Shown: positions 26,381 through 35,768, counted from the first letter of the stretch. The stretch: DNA of 35,904 bases from Gammaproteobacteria bacterium (GCA_024206335.1 JAAGZL010000068.1:1-35904); one strand, 5' to 3'. Notes: generated from the letters alone by a model not told the origin. Numbers and translations are program-made.

Positions 26381-26651
26381 TTAGCGGGGAGTGTTCTAGC
26401 GTCTGTACCCCAGTTATTAAGCCATGCATTACATCTGTTTCATCGAGGGATTTACCAGCTTTAATAGATTCGATCGCTTCAAGCGTATCTTGCTATCTAG
26501 AATTTTCTAGTGACTGCTTGATTAAAAACTCCTTAATAGCTTGATTTATGAGATGGTTCTTACTTCTATCGAGTTTTTTAGCTAATAATTCTAAGGGTTT
26601 ATCAATATCGTCAGTAAGCCGAATACTAGTAATACTCGTAGTTACATCCAG
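26374..26651 (-). pseudogene. Decayed ribbon-helix-helix antitoxin gene
   Basis: On the minus strand from about 26651 the frame reads TSITSIRLTDDIDKPLELLA, KKLDRSKNHLINQAIKEFLI, KQSLENSR, then TAG (26493-26495), then QDTLEAIESIKAGKSLDETD. RHH antitoxins partnered with ParE usually have Trp at the stop position, so TGG to TAG is likely. Farther on, a one-base shift restores WGTDARTLPAKL and a TAA at 26374-26376, overlapping the toxin start as in intact pairs. No start codon is visible. The DNA-binding half alone could still be made only from a non-standard start. Confidence 0.75.
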
Positions 26652-26706
26652 AATGTAGTTATTTGTAATACATGGTAGTACAAATAACAGAGGCTGGATA
26701 GTGATA

Positions 26707-26779
26707 CATAACGTCTCGCATAACCGGTAATTTGTGAAGCATAGCGTAGCAAATTGTCCGTGTTTATGCGTTTGTTATG
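26707..26779 (-). repeat. Integron attC recombination site
   Basis: Read on the minus strand, CATAAC (26779-26774) pairs with GTTATG (26712-26707) as the outer R boxes. CGCATAA pairs with TTATGCG as the inner L boxes, leaving unpaired spacers AAA and AGAC. Beyond them CGG-AC-AATTTG pairs with CAAATT-A-CCG, an asymmetric bulge, around a 15-base terminal loop. This is the folded architecture of an attC site and is worded like Vibrio VCR-type sites (ATAACAAACGC). It starts two bases after the stop of the HD-domain gene, the standard cassette arrangement. Length is 73 bases. Confidence 0.85.
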
Positions 26780-26781
26780 CA

Positions 26782-27327
26782 TTACCATTTCATCATAGGA
26801 GCAGGGTTTAATGGATGCCTAATAAACCATTTTGTCGCTCTCTTACCCAAGTTTTTATGGAAGTCAGCATTGTGAAATTTGGCTTTGACCTGATTTATAT
26901 AAGCCTTAGATATACCAAATTTAAATATACCAAGGGAAAAATCGACCAAATCTCCTTTACGAAATATTTCGACAAGTGGATAGTCTGTATCATTATATTC
27001 TCTGATCTTGTGATGCTCGGTAATCATTAGTTCTATCTCAGTTGACCATGCTTCTAGATTTCTTTTTTTCAGGTATTCCATTGCTGGCGGTAAGGAGGGC
27101 GGAATGTAATCAACGGTATCTTTAATCCATATGCCAATATCATGGAAAGCTCCGGCTATTATTATTTTTTCTCGTTCCTCATCATTGCAGTTCCGTAGAA
27201 CGAGGCAAAAATGAACCATTCGGTAAACGTGATTCCGATAACCTTGATATTCATTTCCGATGATGTGTTTCCATTCAGAGAATATATCCTCTAGCAACGG
27301 TATGTTTTCTTCAATCCTCATGAGCAT
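26782..27327 (-). CDS. HD-domain phosphohydrolase, integron cassette gene
   Basis: This 181-aa protein has an HD metal-dependent hydrolase core: a first His near residue 33 (YRNHVYRMVHF), the HD pair at 62-63 in AGAFHDIGIW, a His pair in MITEHHKIREY near residue 128 and a late Asp in FRKGDLVDFSLG. HD proteins hydrolyse phosphoester bonds of nucleotides; the substrate here is unknown. It starts with an ATG lacking a strong ribosome site; an ATG two codons later is an alternative. The stop is two bases before the attC site at 26707-26779, so the gene is a cassette cargo. Base composition is more AT-rich than the flanking housekeeping genes. Confidence 0.8.
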   Translation of the reverse strand: MLMRIEENIPLLEDIFSEWKHIIGNEYQGYRNHVYRMVHFCLVLRNCNDEEREKIIIAGAFHDIGIWIKDTVDYIPPSLPPAMEYLKKRNLEAWSTEIELMITEHHKIREYNDTDYPLVEIFRKGDLVDFSLGIFKFGISKAYINQVKAKFHNADFHKNLGKRATKWFIRHPLNPAPMMKW

Positions 27328-27347
27328 CTCATTTTATTGTGCATAAA

Positions 27348-27403
27348 GTGAGATAGACAGACTCTCTGTATATCGAGATAGGCGGAGTCTGTATAACTCA
27401 TCT
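27348..27403. repeat. Imperfect inverted repeat upstream of the HD-domain gene
   Basis: ACAGACTC (27357-27364) pairs with GAGTCTGT (27385-27392), and pairing extends imperfectly outward (GTGAGATAG with TATAACTCATCT). It could be a decayed attC of a preceding cassette, but the AAC/GTT boxes are not clear. Confidence 0.35.
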
Positions 27404-27702
27404 AGTTATTTCCAGGTTTTGTGTATTTTATTTGCACCGGCAGGTAAGGTATTGCCGGGTTTGAACGGGGGGGTAAAGTGGTTGGGTATTTTTGGTTTTG
27501 GTAGGTCGTATAATGACGTAACCATATGTACATCCTTGATATTGTTCTTTTATCCCAACTTCTTGCAGCTGTGCATTGCGCCTTGTAGCTCCAGCTTACC
27601 TTAGCATCGGAGCGCCAGTCAAACACCCTGTTTAGTGACAAAAATCAGGATATATCAAACTGCAAAAAGAGGAATGGTCTGATCTCTGCCTCGTCTGGTT
27701 TC
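27404..27702. other. Non-coding stretch between cassette region and rapA
   Basis: No reading frame with protein-like composition is found on either strand. The frames present are rich in rare residues and lack ribosome sites. It marks the junction between the AT-rich accessory region and the rapA housekeeping block. Confidence 0.45.
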
Positions 27703-30585
27703 TTAGAGTGCCACTACCAGCCTGACTGCATCTAGTCGTACTCTTGATGCCAGCATGTGCGCTTCAAGTGATGATCTCTGTTGCTGTAGTCTGTGGATAT
27801 CCTCAGGTTTGATGTTGGGGTTGACCTGTTGCAGTGAACCCAGCCGGTCGATCTCTGTGCTGTATTGTTCCTGCATGTTTTTGATGGCGGTCTCTATCAG
27901 TTGAGCGCCTCTGGATTCGGCCTTTTGCTCTGCCTGTTGCAGCATGCCTTGAATGCGTTTGCGCAGGGGGGGTATCAGTTTGCGTAGGATGTTTTTGTCC
28001 AGGGTCAATATGTTTTCTGTGATAAAGCTGGGTGGCATGGTTGTGCTCAATTCCGAGTGTTGCTGGTCCATTACCTTGCGTATCAGGGTAGGGGGCAGGT
28101 AACGTCCGGCCTGTAGGGCTTTGGGTGCTGGGCATTCCAGTATGAATAGATGTTCCAGGTATATTGAGTTTGCGCTGAGGCTGGGATGTCGTATGGCAAT
28201 GGCGCTGCTGTTGCCGTTCTCCCTTTCCAGCAACATCTCCATGGCATCAACCACCATTGGGTGTTCCCAGGTTAGGAACTGCCAGTCTTCATGCATAAGT
28301 GCGCTGGTACGATCATAGGTGATGGTGACGCCATCCTCTGGCAGGTGTGGGAAATGTTCCACCTGCATATGAGCGCCAGGCTGGATGACCAGACTTTGCT
28401 GGGTGTGGAAATCAACCTCCAGATTAAAGGCGGATAGCAGGTCATCCATATAGTCGAACAGCAGGCTGGAACTGTCCTGTGCGGCAAGCTCCTGTTTTAG
28501 TCTGTTGGCCTCTTGCATCCGGCATGAATTCAGCTCAAGCAAGTGGTCACGCCCGTTTTGCAGTTGTTGGTTGATCTTTAGATTAAGCTTGCGGGTGGTG
28601 GTAAGCAGGTTGTCCAGTGTTGCAGTATCACTCCCGGCATTCCCCATGGCCTGGGTGAGTTCTTGTTGTAGCTGGGATGCAATCTGCTGCCCCGGTGTGC
28701 AGGTGTGTACAAAGGCGTTTAGACCTTCGTTGTACCAGTGTAGTAATATCTCCTGGGCGCTGTGTTGGAAGTAGGGCGCATGCAGTTGCACGGTATGGTG
28801 TTGACCGATGCGGTCAAGTCGGCCGATACGTTGTTCCAGCAGGTCCGGGTTGGTGGGGAGGTCAAATAGTGCCAGATGATGGGCAAACTGAAAGTTGCGT
28901 CCTTCACTTCCAATCTCTGAACAGATTAGTATCTGACACCCCTGATCCCGGTCGGCAAACCAGGCCGCAGCTCGATCTCGTTCCACAATGCTACGCTGTT
29001 CGTGAAACAGGGCGGCAGCGATCCCTTCACGTTGCCGTAGTGCCTGCTCCAGCCCCTGTGCGGTCTCGGCATGGGCACAGATGAGCAGTATCTTTTCGCC
29101 CCTGAGTTCGCGCAGCTTCTCTATCAACCACTCCACCCTGGGGTCAAACTGCCACCATGGGGTTCCGTCTTCTGCCTGGTAGATTGTCTCCGGGTAGAGT
29201 TGTAGCATTGGATCCGTGGTCGTAGTGAGGATGGAATAGGACTCGGGTAGTGGCAACGGATAGCTGTGCAGCTGGCGGCGGGCAAACCCCTTTATGCGAT
29301 CACGGGTGTTGCGGAACAGCGCCCTGCCTGTGCCGTGACGATCCAGTAACATCTCGATGAGTTCATCCCTGATCTGCTCTCGCTCATCCGGTTCTCTGTT
29401 TGTATCCTGGAGTTGTTCAATCAGGGGTGTGGCATGGTCCTGTTCGAGTATCTGTAACAGGGTGTCAATCAGTTGTTGTGGGAGTTGATTATCCTCCAGT
29501 AGTTGGGTTGCAGCCTCTGCCACTGGCTGATAGCTCTGCTCCTCATGCTGAAATGCCTCGATGCTGTGGAATCGATCTGGGTCGAGCAGTCGCAGACGGG
29601 CGAAGTGTCCAGAGCGTCCCAGCTGTTCCGGGGTAGCGGTAAGCAGAAGAACTCCGGGGATGCAGCGGGAGAGATTATCTATTGCGGTGTAGGCCGGGCT
29701 CGGTGCCTCACTGTGCCACTCCAGGTGATGGGCCTCATCTACAATCAGGATGTCCCAGTCAGCAGCCATGGCCTGCTGCAGACGCTGGGTGGAACTGGTC
29801 AGTAGATCCAGACTGCAGATGATCAGCTGTTCGGCCTGAAATGGGTTGTCGCCTTGACCTGATTCCGTTATGGCGCGACAACGCTCTTCATCGAACAGGC
29901 TAAACCATAGATTGAATCTGCGCATCAGTTCCACCAGCCACTGGTGGAGCAGGGGTTCTGGGACCACGATCAGGGCGCGACTGACACTCCCGTTCAACAG
30001 CTGTCGATGCAGAATCAGACAGGCTTCAATGGTCTTGCCTAGTCCCACCTCATCGGCCAGCAGGATGCGGGGGGCCAGACGTCGTCCCACCTCATGGGCG
30101 ATGTAGAGTTGGTGTGGCAGTAGTTCGGTGCGAACCCCGCCCAGCCCCAGCAGCTCTGATTGGGCGAGATGTTGCTGCTGTTCAATGGTTCTGCGGCGTA
30201 GATCAAACCAGTGGTTGTCATCGATCAGGCCATTAAACAGGCGTTCCTGCGGGCGGTTGAACTGGAGAAAATTGCTGAGGGATTCTTCCGCCAGCTCTGC
30301 TGTGCTGCCGTCTTCCAGAACTCCTACATACAGCATCAGGCCATCTATCTCCCGCACCGACTCCACTTTCAGGATCAGGCCATCACTGCTTTCGGTGATA
30401 TCACCAGGTTGGAGCATGACCCGGGTGATGGGTGCGTTCTTGCTGGCATATATCCTGGACTCACCACTGGCCGGGAAGATGAAGGTAATGGTGCGATGTT
30501 CGCGTTTTACCAGGGTGCCTAGGCCGAGTTCAGGCTCGGCGTCGCTGATCCAGCGTTGGCCAACGGTGTAGTTCTGCGGGGACAT
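27703..30585 (-). CDS. rapA: RNA polymerase-associated protein RapA (SWI2/SNF2 ATPase)
   Basis: The 960-residue protein (numbering below counts from an upstream TTG) binds RNA polymerase and promotes its recycling. Two N-terminal Tudor-like domains begin YTVGQRWISDAEPELGLG. The SNF2 helicase core has Walker A DEVGLGKT (191-198), DEAHH (295-299), LLLTATPEQLG, the second-lobe CSEIGSEGRNFQFAHHLALF and LLEQRIGRLDRIGQ. The C-terminus ends LDAVRLVVAL, as in E. coli RapA. I favour ATG 30585 because it gives the family N-terminus; the frame also opens at TTG 30624, overlapping the mscS stop (ATTGA), which would mean tight coupling. The ribosome site AGAGG is rather distant from the ATG. Confidence 0.96.
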   Translation of the reverse strand: MSPQNYTVGQRWISDAEPELGLGTLVKREHRTITFIFPASGESRIYASKNAPITRVMLQPGDITESSDGLILKVESVREIDGLMLYVGVLEDGSTAELAEESLSNFLQFNRPQERLFNGLIDDNHWFDLRRRTIEQQQHLAQSELLGLGGVRTELLPHQLYIAHEVGRRLAPRILLADEVGLGKTIEACLILHRQLLNGSVSRALIVVPEPLLHQWLVELMRRFNLWFSLFDEERCRAITESGQGDNPFQAEQLIICSLDLLTSSTQRLQQAMAADWDILIVDEAHHLEWHSEAPSPAYTAIDNLSRCIPGVLLLTATPEQLGRSGHFARLRLLDPDRFHSIEAFQHEEQSYQPVAEAATQLLEDNQLPQQLIDTLLQILEQDHATPLIEQLQDTNREPDEREQIRDELIEMLLDRHGTGRALFRNTRDRIKGFARRQLHSYPLPLPESYSILTTTTDPMLQLYPETIYQAEDGTPWWQFDPRVEWLIEKLRELRGEKILLICAHAETAQGLEQALRQREGIAAALFHEQRSIVERDRAAAWFADRDQGCQILICSEIGSEGRNFQFAHHLALFDLPTNPDLLEQRIGRLDRIGQHHTVQLHAPYFQHSAQEILLHWYNEGLNAFVHTCTPGQQIASQLQQELTQAMGNAGSDTATLDNLLTTTRKLNLKINQQLQNGRDHLLELNSCRMQEANRLKQELAAQDSSSLLFDYMDDLLSAFNLEVDFHTQQSLVIQPGAHMQVEHFPHLPEDGVTITYDRTSALMHEDWQFLTWEHPMVVDAMEMLLERENGNSSAIAIRHPSLSANSIYLEHLFILECPAPKALQAGRYLPPTLIRKVMDQQHSELSTTMPPSFITENILTLDKNILRKLIPPLRKRIQGMLQQAEQKAESRGAQLIETAIKNMQEQYSTEIDRLGSLQQVNPNIKPEDIHRLQQQRSSLEAHMLASRVRLDAVRLVVAL

Positions 30586-30620
30586 ATATAGCTGATGGAC
30601 CTCTGTTGAAGTGTTACTGC

Positions 30621-31439
30621 TCAATCCTGTTTGTCGATATGCAGGTCCATCTGCGGATATGGTATGGAGATGCCTTTGTCGTCGAATGCCAGTTTGATCT
30701 TCTCCGTCAGGTCAAATTTTACCGCCCAGTAGTCTGTGGTATTAACCCAGGGTCTGACATTGAAGTTGACGCTGCTGTCGGCAAGTTCGGCCACTGCAAC
30801 CAGCGGTTCTGGCTCTTTTAGGATGCGATCATCACTGGTTAAAATCTGTTGCATGATCTCTTTGGCCAGTTTGATATCGTCCTCGTAGCCAATGCCAAAC
30901 ACCATATCTATGCGTCTGGTAGTGCGGGCTGAATAGTTGGTGATGGTGCCGTTGTAAATGGCTCCATTGGGTACTATCACCTCGCGGTTGTCACCGGTGC
31001 GCATTACGGTGTTGAATATGGCAATGGATTCAACAACACCAGAGGCGCCGCCTGCCTCCACCATATCGCCAGCCTTGAACGGGCGGAAGATGATCAGCAT
31101 CACGCCAGAGGCGAAGTTCTGCAGGGAGTTTTGCAGGGCCAGGCCCACAGCTAGACCGGCAGCACCCAGAATGGCAATCAGGGAGGTGGTGTCTACACCC
31201 AGCTGGTTCAGTGATGCGATGATTATAAATAGCAGCAGGGCACTGTTGACGATGGAAGAGATGAAGTTGATCAGGATATTGTCCATGCCGGTCTCATGCA
31301 GGATCTTCTTCAACAGCCGGACCAGCATCTTGGAGAGGATGCGGCCAATGATAAATATGGCCAGGGCCAGGACAATGTTTACCCCCCACGGAACAACATA
31401 GTTAGATATGAGTTGGTTAAGTTCGCCGGTTTCAGGCAT
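30621..31439 (-). CDS. mscS: Small-conductance mechanosensitive channel, MscS family
   Basis: The 272-aa inner-membrane channel opens under osmotic down-shock. Three N-terminal helices are visible (about 15-37, 60-83, and the pore helix GAAGLAVGLALQNSLQNFASGVMLIIF with its Gly/Ala packing). The beta domain begins RPFKAGDMVEAGGASGVVESI and includes NREVIVPNGAIYNGTITNYS, the MscS signature. The C-terminal alpha/beta domain ends PYPQMDLHI. Length and order match E. coli MscS. GGAGAA lies 7 bases before the ATG. It precedes and may be cotranscribed with rapA. Confidence 0.94.
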   Translation of the reverse strand: MPETGELNQLISNYVVPWGVNIVLALAIFIIGRILSKMLVRLLKKILHETGMDNILINFISSIVNSALLLFIIIASLNQLGVDTTSLIAILGAAGLAVGLALQNSLQNFASGVMLIIFRPFKAGDMVEAGGASGVVESIAIFNTVMRTGDNREVIVPNGAIYNGTITNYSARTTRRIDMVFGIGYEDDIKLAKEIMQQILTSDDRILKEPEPLVAVAELADSSVNFNVRPWVNTTDYWAVKFDLTEKIKLAFDDKGISIPYPQMDLHIDKQD

Positions 31440-31542
31440 GGCTGTTCTCCTATGGCTTTTAATTGCTGTTGGATGCTGGATATTCCAGCGGGGTATTATG
31501 CTATGGGGAGGTTACTATTTACAGGATTAAACTGGCAGTAAC

Positions 31543-32376
31543 TTACTGGATTTCCTGCACCAGCAGTTGAATAGATCTGTCGTCATGACCGGATGTCCTG
31601 GATCTTCTGAGTATGTCTGAACGGTTGTGCTCGATGCTACTTGCGACCCCACCAACGGTCAACCACTCACCGATCCGTCCTCTGATGGTGGTGTGAGCCC
31701 CGGTAATATCGTAGGTGCCGTGGATAGAGCCCTGACGCTGCATCTGTGGTGAAATATTGAGGGTGACCTGGTTGCGGTTGAGATATGGGACAACGTAAAA
31801 TCCGGTGGTGACATCACGATACCTGATGGTGTTTTGCTGCTGGACCACACCGCCGGAGATTATGGTGGTCTGCTCATCTATGGGTACAGATTTGCCAGTG
31901 GCGATAAAGGCGGGTTTGCCCTCCAGGGTCTGCACATGCTGGGTGGAATCCAGTTGATTTCTGGTGCTGGCGGATCTGGCGCTGAGGCGACTGCTCCCGG
32001 ATGGGGTGCGGCGTCCGGTTACAATCCTGGAGTGCCTGCCCAGTTTCCGGTTGATATCCAGGCTGATACCGTCTCGGTTTAGGTTATAGTTGGCACCGTG
32101 GCGCACATATACGATTAGTTTACGGGAGGGACGGTCGATCTGCTCCAATAGTTTTCTGATTTCAGTGATCTGTTGTGGTGTAGCGTGGATTATAAGTTGG
32201 TTGTTGATGCCGGTCAGGCTGCTGCCAGGTTCCAGTAGTGGTTTGATGATGGGGATGATCTCATTGGCTGGACGTGCCTTGAGTTGGATGATCTCCATGG
32301 GATTGCCAGCGATTATGGTATGGCAATAACATAACAGCAGTAGTAGTAGTAGTAGTAGTAGTGGAATTGGTCGCAT
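31543..32376 (-). CDS. Mini secretin-domain protein (secretin N-domain plus partial secretin domain)
   Basis: This 277-aa exported protein has a signal peptide whose core is ten Leu (residues 6-15). A secretin N1-type domain follows (MEIIQLKARPANEIIPIIKP, then NQLIIHATPQQITEIRKLLEQIDRPSRKLIVYV), and the C-terminal 130 residues resemble the start of the secretin domain (QTLEGKPAFIATGKSVPI, YRDVTTGFYVVPYLN, VTLNISPQMQRQ). Full secretins (GspD, PilQ) are two to three times longer, so it is unlikely to form a classic pore alone. The leucines are encoded by a CTA repeat. AGGATC precedes the ATG. The gene lies 20 bases after a PLD-like gene and is probably cotranscribed with it. Confidence 0.8.
   Translation of the reverse strand: MRPIPLLLLLLLLLLCYCHTIIAGNPMEIIQLKARPANEIIPIIKPLLEPGSSLTGINNQLIIHATPQQITEIRKLLEQIDRPSRKLIVYVRHGANYNLNRDGISLDINRKLGRHSRIVTGRRTPSGSSRLSARSASTRNQLDSTQHVQTLEGKPAFIATGKSVPIDEQTTIISGGVVQQQNTIRYRDVTTGFYVVPYLNRNQVTLNISPQMQRQGSIHGTYDITGAHTTIRGRIGEWLTVGGVASSIEHNRSDILRRSRTSGHDDRSIQLLVQEIQ
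32335..32361. repeat. Trinucleotide microsatellite inside a signal peptide
   Basis: Two CAG and seven TAG units in tandem on the plus strand read CTA x7, CTG x2 on the coding strand, encoding most of the ten-leucine hydrophobic core. Slippage would add or remove whole leucines without changing frame. Confidence 0.9.
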
Positions 32377-32396
32377 TATTGATCCTGATAGTACTT

Positions 32397-32927
32397 TTAT
32401 ATGTGTAGATCCCGTAGATCGGAATCGGGTTCACTTTGATTCCACACTTCTTTGAAAAAATCATCAAGTCTTCTGGTTTCCAGTGGTGAGTTAAAATCAA
32501 CTGTGGCCTCATAGCCAGAATAGAATCTATGGTGCAGATATCCGGTTCTATCTACCAGCAGAAAGCTTTCTGGATGGTCGATGTAGTCTGGATGGGGTCG
32601 CCTGATCTCTATTTTACTGGTGAGACGACGCCATAATTGTAGCAGTCTGTGTCCCTCTTTTTGTGCCTTTTCGTTATCCTGAAGCAGAATTCTGATGCAT
32701 GGTTGTTTACAGTGGATGGCAAGCTCCTTTACTGCCTCCAGTAAAGGAGCCTGGTTGTATATTTGTGGTTCCAGGTCGTGACTGAATATGTGGATGGACT
32801 GTTGAGCCTGAGATGTCAGCATCAAGGCAGCCTGGCGGCACTGTTCTGCGCTGTTTAGATGAGTATTGCCACTGGTGTGTCCAAGTATGGCATCCAACAA
32901 TTTAGGGGTGGTTTTACTTGCACTCAT
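32397..32927 (-). CDS. Phospholipase D-like (DUF7931-type) protein
   Basis: The 176-aa protein shows a PLD-superfamily-like half: CRQAALMLTSQAQQSIHIFSHDLEP, then LLEAVKELAIHCKQPCIRILLQD, LLQLWRRLTSKIEIR and HPESFLLVDRTGYLHHRFYSGYEATVDF. No canonical HxKxxxxD motif is present, so catalysis is doubtful. Proteins of this type are found in many gammaproteobacteria, often annotated as hypothetical. It runs into the mini-secretin gene on the same strand with a 20-base gap, suggesting a two-gene unit. There is no signal peptide. The family name is a best guess; the PLD-like fold is moderately sure. Confidence 0.65.
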   Translation of the reverse strand: MSASKTTPKLLDAILGHTSGNTHLNSAEQCRQAALMLTSQAQQSIHIFSHDLEPQIYNQAPLLEAVKELAIHCKQPCIRILLQDNEKAQKEGHRLLQLWRRLTSKIEIRRPHPDYIDHPESFLLVDRTGYLHHRFYSGYEATVDFNSPLETRRLDDFFKEVWNQSEPDSDLRDLHI

Positions 32928-33001
32928 TCTGCGCCCTCTGACCTTCGATCCTAGTTTATCAGCTTCGTGGCTTACGGTTTAAGTGTAGACAATATCAGCG
33001 T

Positions 33002-33041
33002 AAAAAAAAGAACCCCGCGCACCAGGGATGGTAAGCAGGGT
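33002..33041 (-). terminator. Minus-strand intrinsic terminator
   Basis: Read on the minus strand, ACCCTGC pairs with GCGGGGT (one G-U), with an inner ACCA/TGGT stem, followed by TCTTTTTTTTA. It is strong, yet the nearest minus-strand gene upstream, purB, ends 380 bases away, so it may end a long purB 3' leader-out or an unannotated small RNA. Confidence 0.65.
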
Positions 33042-33064
33042 AATCGGGGAACTGGGTGTTATCG

Positions 33065-33280
33065 ATGAACAACAACGCTAATTCAGATATAAGTCTAGCT
33101 AACGTGATTCTGGTTGGGTGTGAATTACTTCACAGTTTGTGTGCCAGGAAGGTGATTTTGATGGGAGATGGTGTGGCCGACTTTAATGTGTCTATGCCAG
33201 GGGAACCAGATTGTAGTCGTTCATGGTTTAATCTGAGCATGGAAGGGAAAATATGTAGCCTTTTGCTTTATATTCAATAG
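33065..33280 (+). CDS. Hypothetical small protein, doubtful
   Basis: A 71-codon frame starts at ATG 33065 (MNNNANSDISLANVILVGCE) and ends LLLYIQ. It has no recognisable domain, no membrane helix and no good ribosome site, though GGGGAACTGGG lies about 15 bases upstream. A 7-bp hairpin (GCAGCAC/GTGCTGC) follows at 33300-33319. It overlaps a region that could instead be transcribed from the minus strand. Confidence 0.25.
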   Translation: MNNNANSDISLANVILVGCELLHSLCARKVILMGDGVADFNVSMPGEPDCSRSWFNLSMEGKICSLLLYIQ

Positions 33281-33421
33281 CTGATGGCCAAAGAAAATGG
33301 CAGCACGTCCATGTGCTGCTGGGAACTCAAAACTAATTATAGGTTCCTCAGTGCCTCTTCATGCAATATGCGAGCTAGTAGGAAAGATGGCTGAGAATTA
33401 CCAAATTATCTGTCTTACTCA

Positions 33422-34792
<1,371 letters not shown>

Positions 34793-34963
34793 TTAATACT
34801 CGTTGTCTGTTGGGAAAACGCAGCATTATAGCACCACAGCCTAATCTGTGGCATCCAGGTTAATAGTATGGTTTGTGGCTAGAAGGGGTGTGGTGTCAGG
34901 ACTAAATAAGGCTGATTGGCTTTGATGCTGTAGTTGAATGTCTGGTACTGCTCAGATATCTCT

Positions 34964-35629
34964 CTATTTGGCCTTTTGGTACGTTATTTTTGGCTTGTCC
35001 ATACTCTTGGTACCGTAAATATGATCTTTTTCGATAGGAGCAAATTCCTCTGGTGGATCAGTCATCAATGCATCGATAGCTCTCTTGATCCGTGACCAGA
35101 TGTTAGTGGCTTTCTTGACAACCATGGCTCCTGCATCTGTCTTCTCCAAACCAGTTTTGACCACAGTTAAGGCGCTAGAGCTAAATGATGTCATAACGTT
35201 GTAGCCTATCTCAAATGGAATTTTTGCCATGCCCATTGGGGTTCCAGGTGGGCATAATCCATTAAACATGGCACAGAGGCCTGTGCTGCAGACTACCCGG
35301 CCTGTTACAGGATCAATCACGCAGTTTTCTGAATCAGCTGTTGGCTTTGGCATAAGCTCTGCGAGGGTTAGCTGAGGAGCTGTTTCTGACGAAGTTGAAT
35401 TTGTTGAGGGTTGGGCCGCTTTGTTGGCCTTTGCTACCTGTGCTGGTTTGGAGGCTTTTGCTGCCTGGGCCGGTTTGGAGGCATCTGCTACCTGGGCTGG
35501 TTCGGCTGTTTTAGCTACTGTTTTGTCAACTGATGTCTTGGGATCTGACTGGCCCTGTTTTGCCGGCTCATCTGAGCAGGCTGATAACAGTAGTATCAAT
35601 AAAAGTGTTGCGACAGACAGAAACTTCAT
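34964..35629 (-). CDS. Repeat-containing lipoprotein of unknown function
   Basis: The 221-aa protein begins MKFLSVATLLLILLLSACSDE, a lipoprotein signal with lipobox LSAC. Residues about 25-75 form an Ala/Lys/Pro/Gln-rich linker with repeats such as ADASKPAQ, AKASKPAQ and AKANKAAQ. The rest has LTLAELMPKPTADSENCVID, a Cys cluster (VVCSTGLCAMFNGLCPPGTP) and a helical, basic tail ending ITYQKAK. I know no family. The start at 35629 follows GGAGA; an in-frame TTG at 35641 is less likely. The linker is low-complexity, as in envelope-spanning lipoproteins (inference). A palindrome TGATAATTATCA lies about 55 bases upstream. Confidence 0.75.
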   Translation of the reverse strand: MKFLSVATLLLILLLSACSDEPAKQGQSDPKTSVDKTVAKTAEPAQVADASKPAQAAKASKPAQVAKANKAAQPSTNSTSSETAPQLTLAELMPKPTADSENCVIDPVTGRVVCSTGLCAMFNGLCPPGTPMGMAKIPFEIGYNVMTSFSSSALTVVKTGLEKTDAGAMVVKKATNIWSRIKRAIDALMTDPPEEFAPIEKDHIYGTKSMDKPKITYQKAK

Positions 35630-35681
35630 TGCATTCTCCAAACTGTTAGGCGCAGCCGTTTAAGCGTCAATAGCCTGCGAT

Positions 35682-35693
35682 TGATAATTATCA
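35682..35693. promoter_or_regulatory. Fur-box-like palindrome upstream of the lipoprotein gene
   Basis: TGATAATTATCA is a perfect 12-bp palindrome inside ATTGATAATTATCATT, sharing about 13 of 19 positions with the Fur consensus GATAATGATAATCATTATC. It may be a Fur site for the lipoprotein gene, but could be coincidental AT-rich palindromy. Confidence 0.35.
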
Positions 35694-35768
35694 TTCTAGC
35701 ATGTGATTGCGAATACGCCTATGCAAAATTGGTATAGGATAATTGGTTAATGCCTTGATTTCTCGAAG

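Noticed and set aside
27348-27403. Hairpin upstream of the HD gene considered as a firm attC
   Set aside because: The stem is good, but the AAC and GTT recombination boxes are not recognisable, so it is listed only as an inverted repeat.
27402-27641. 79-codon minus-strand frame before rapA
   Set aside because: Composition is not protein-like and no start signal is seen.
32341-32361. TAG repeat considered as a CRISPR or satellite array
   Set aside because: It is a simple trinucleotide run inside a gene, without repeat-spacer structure.
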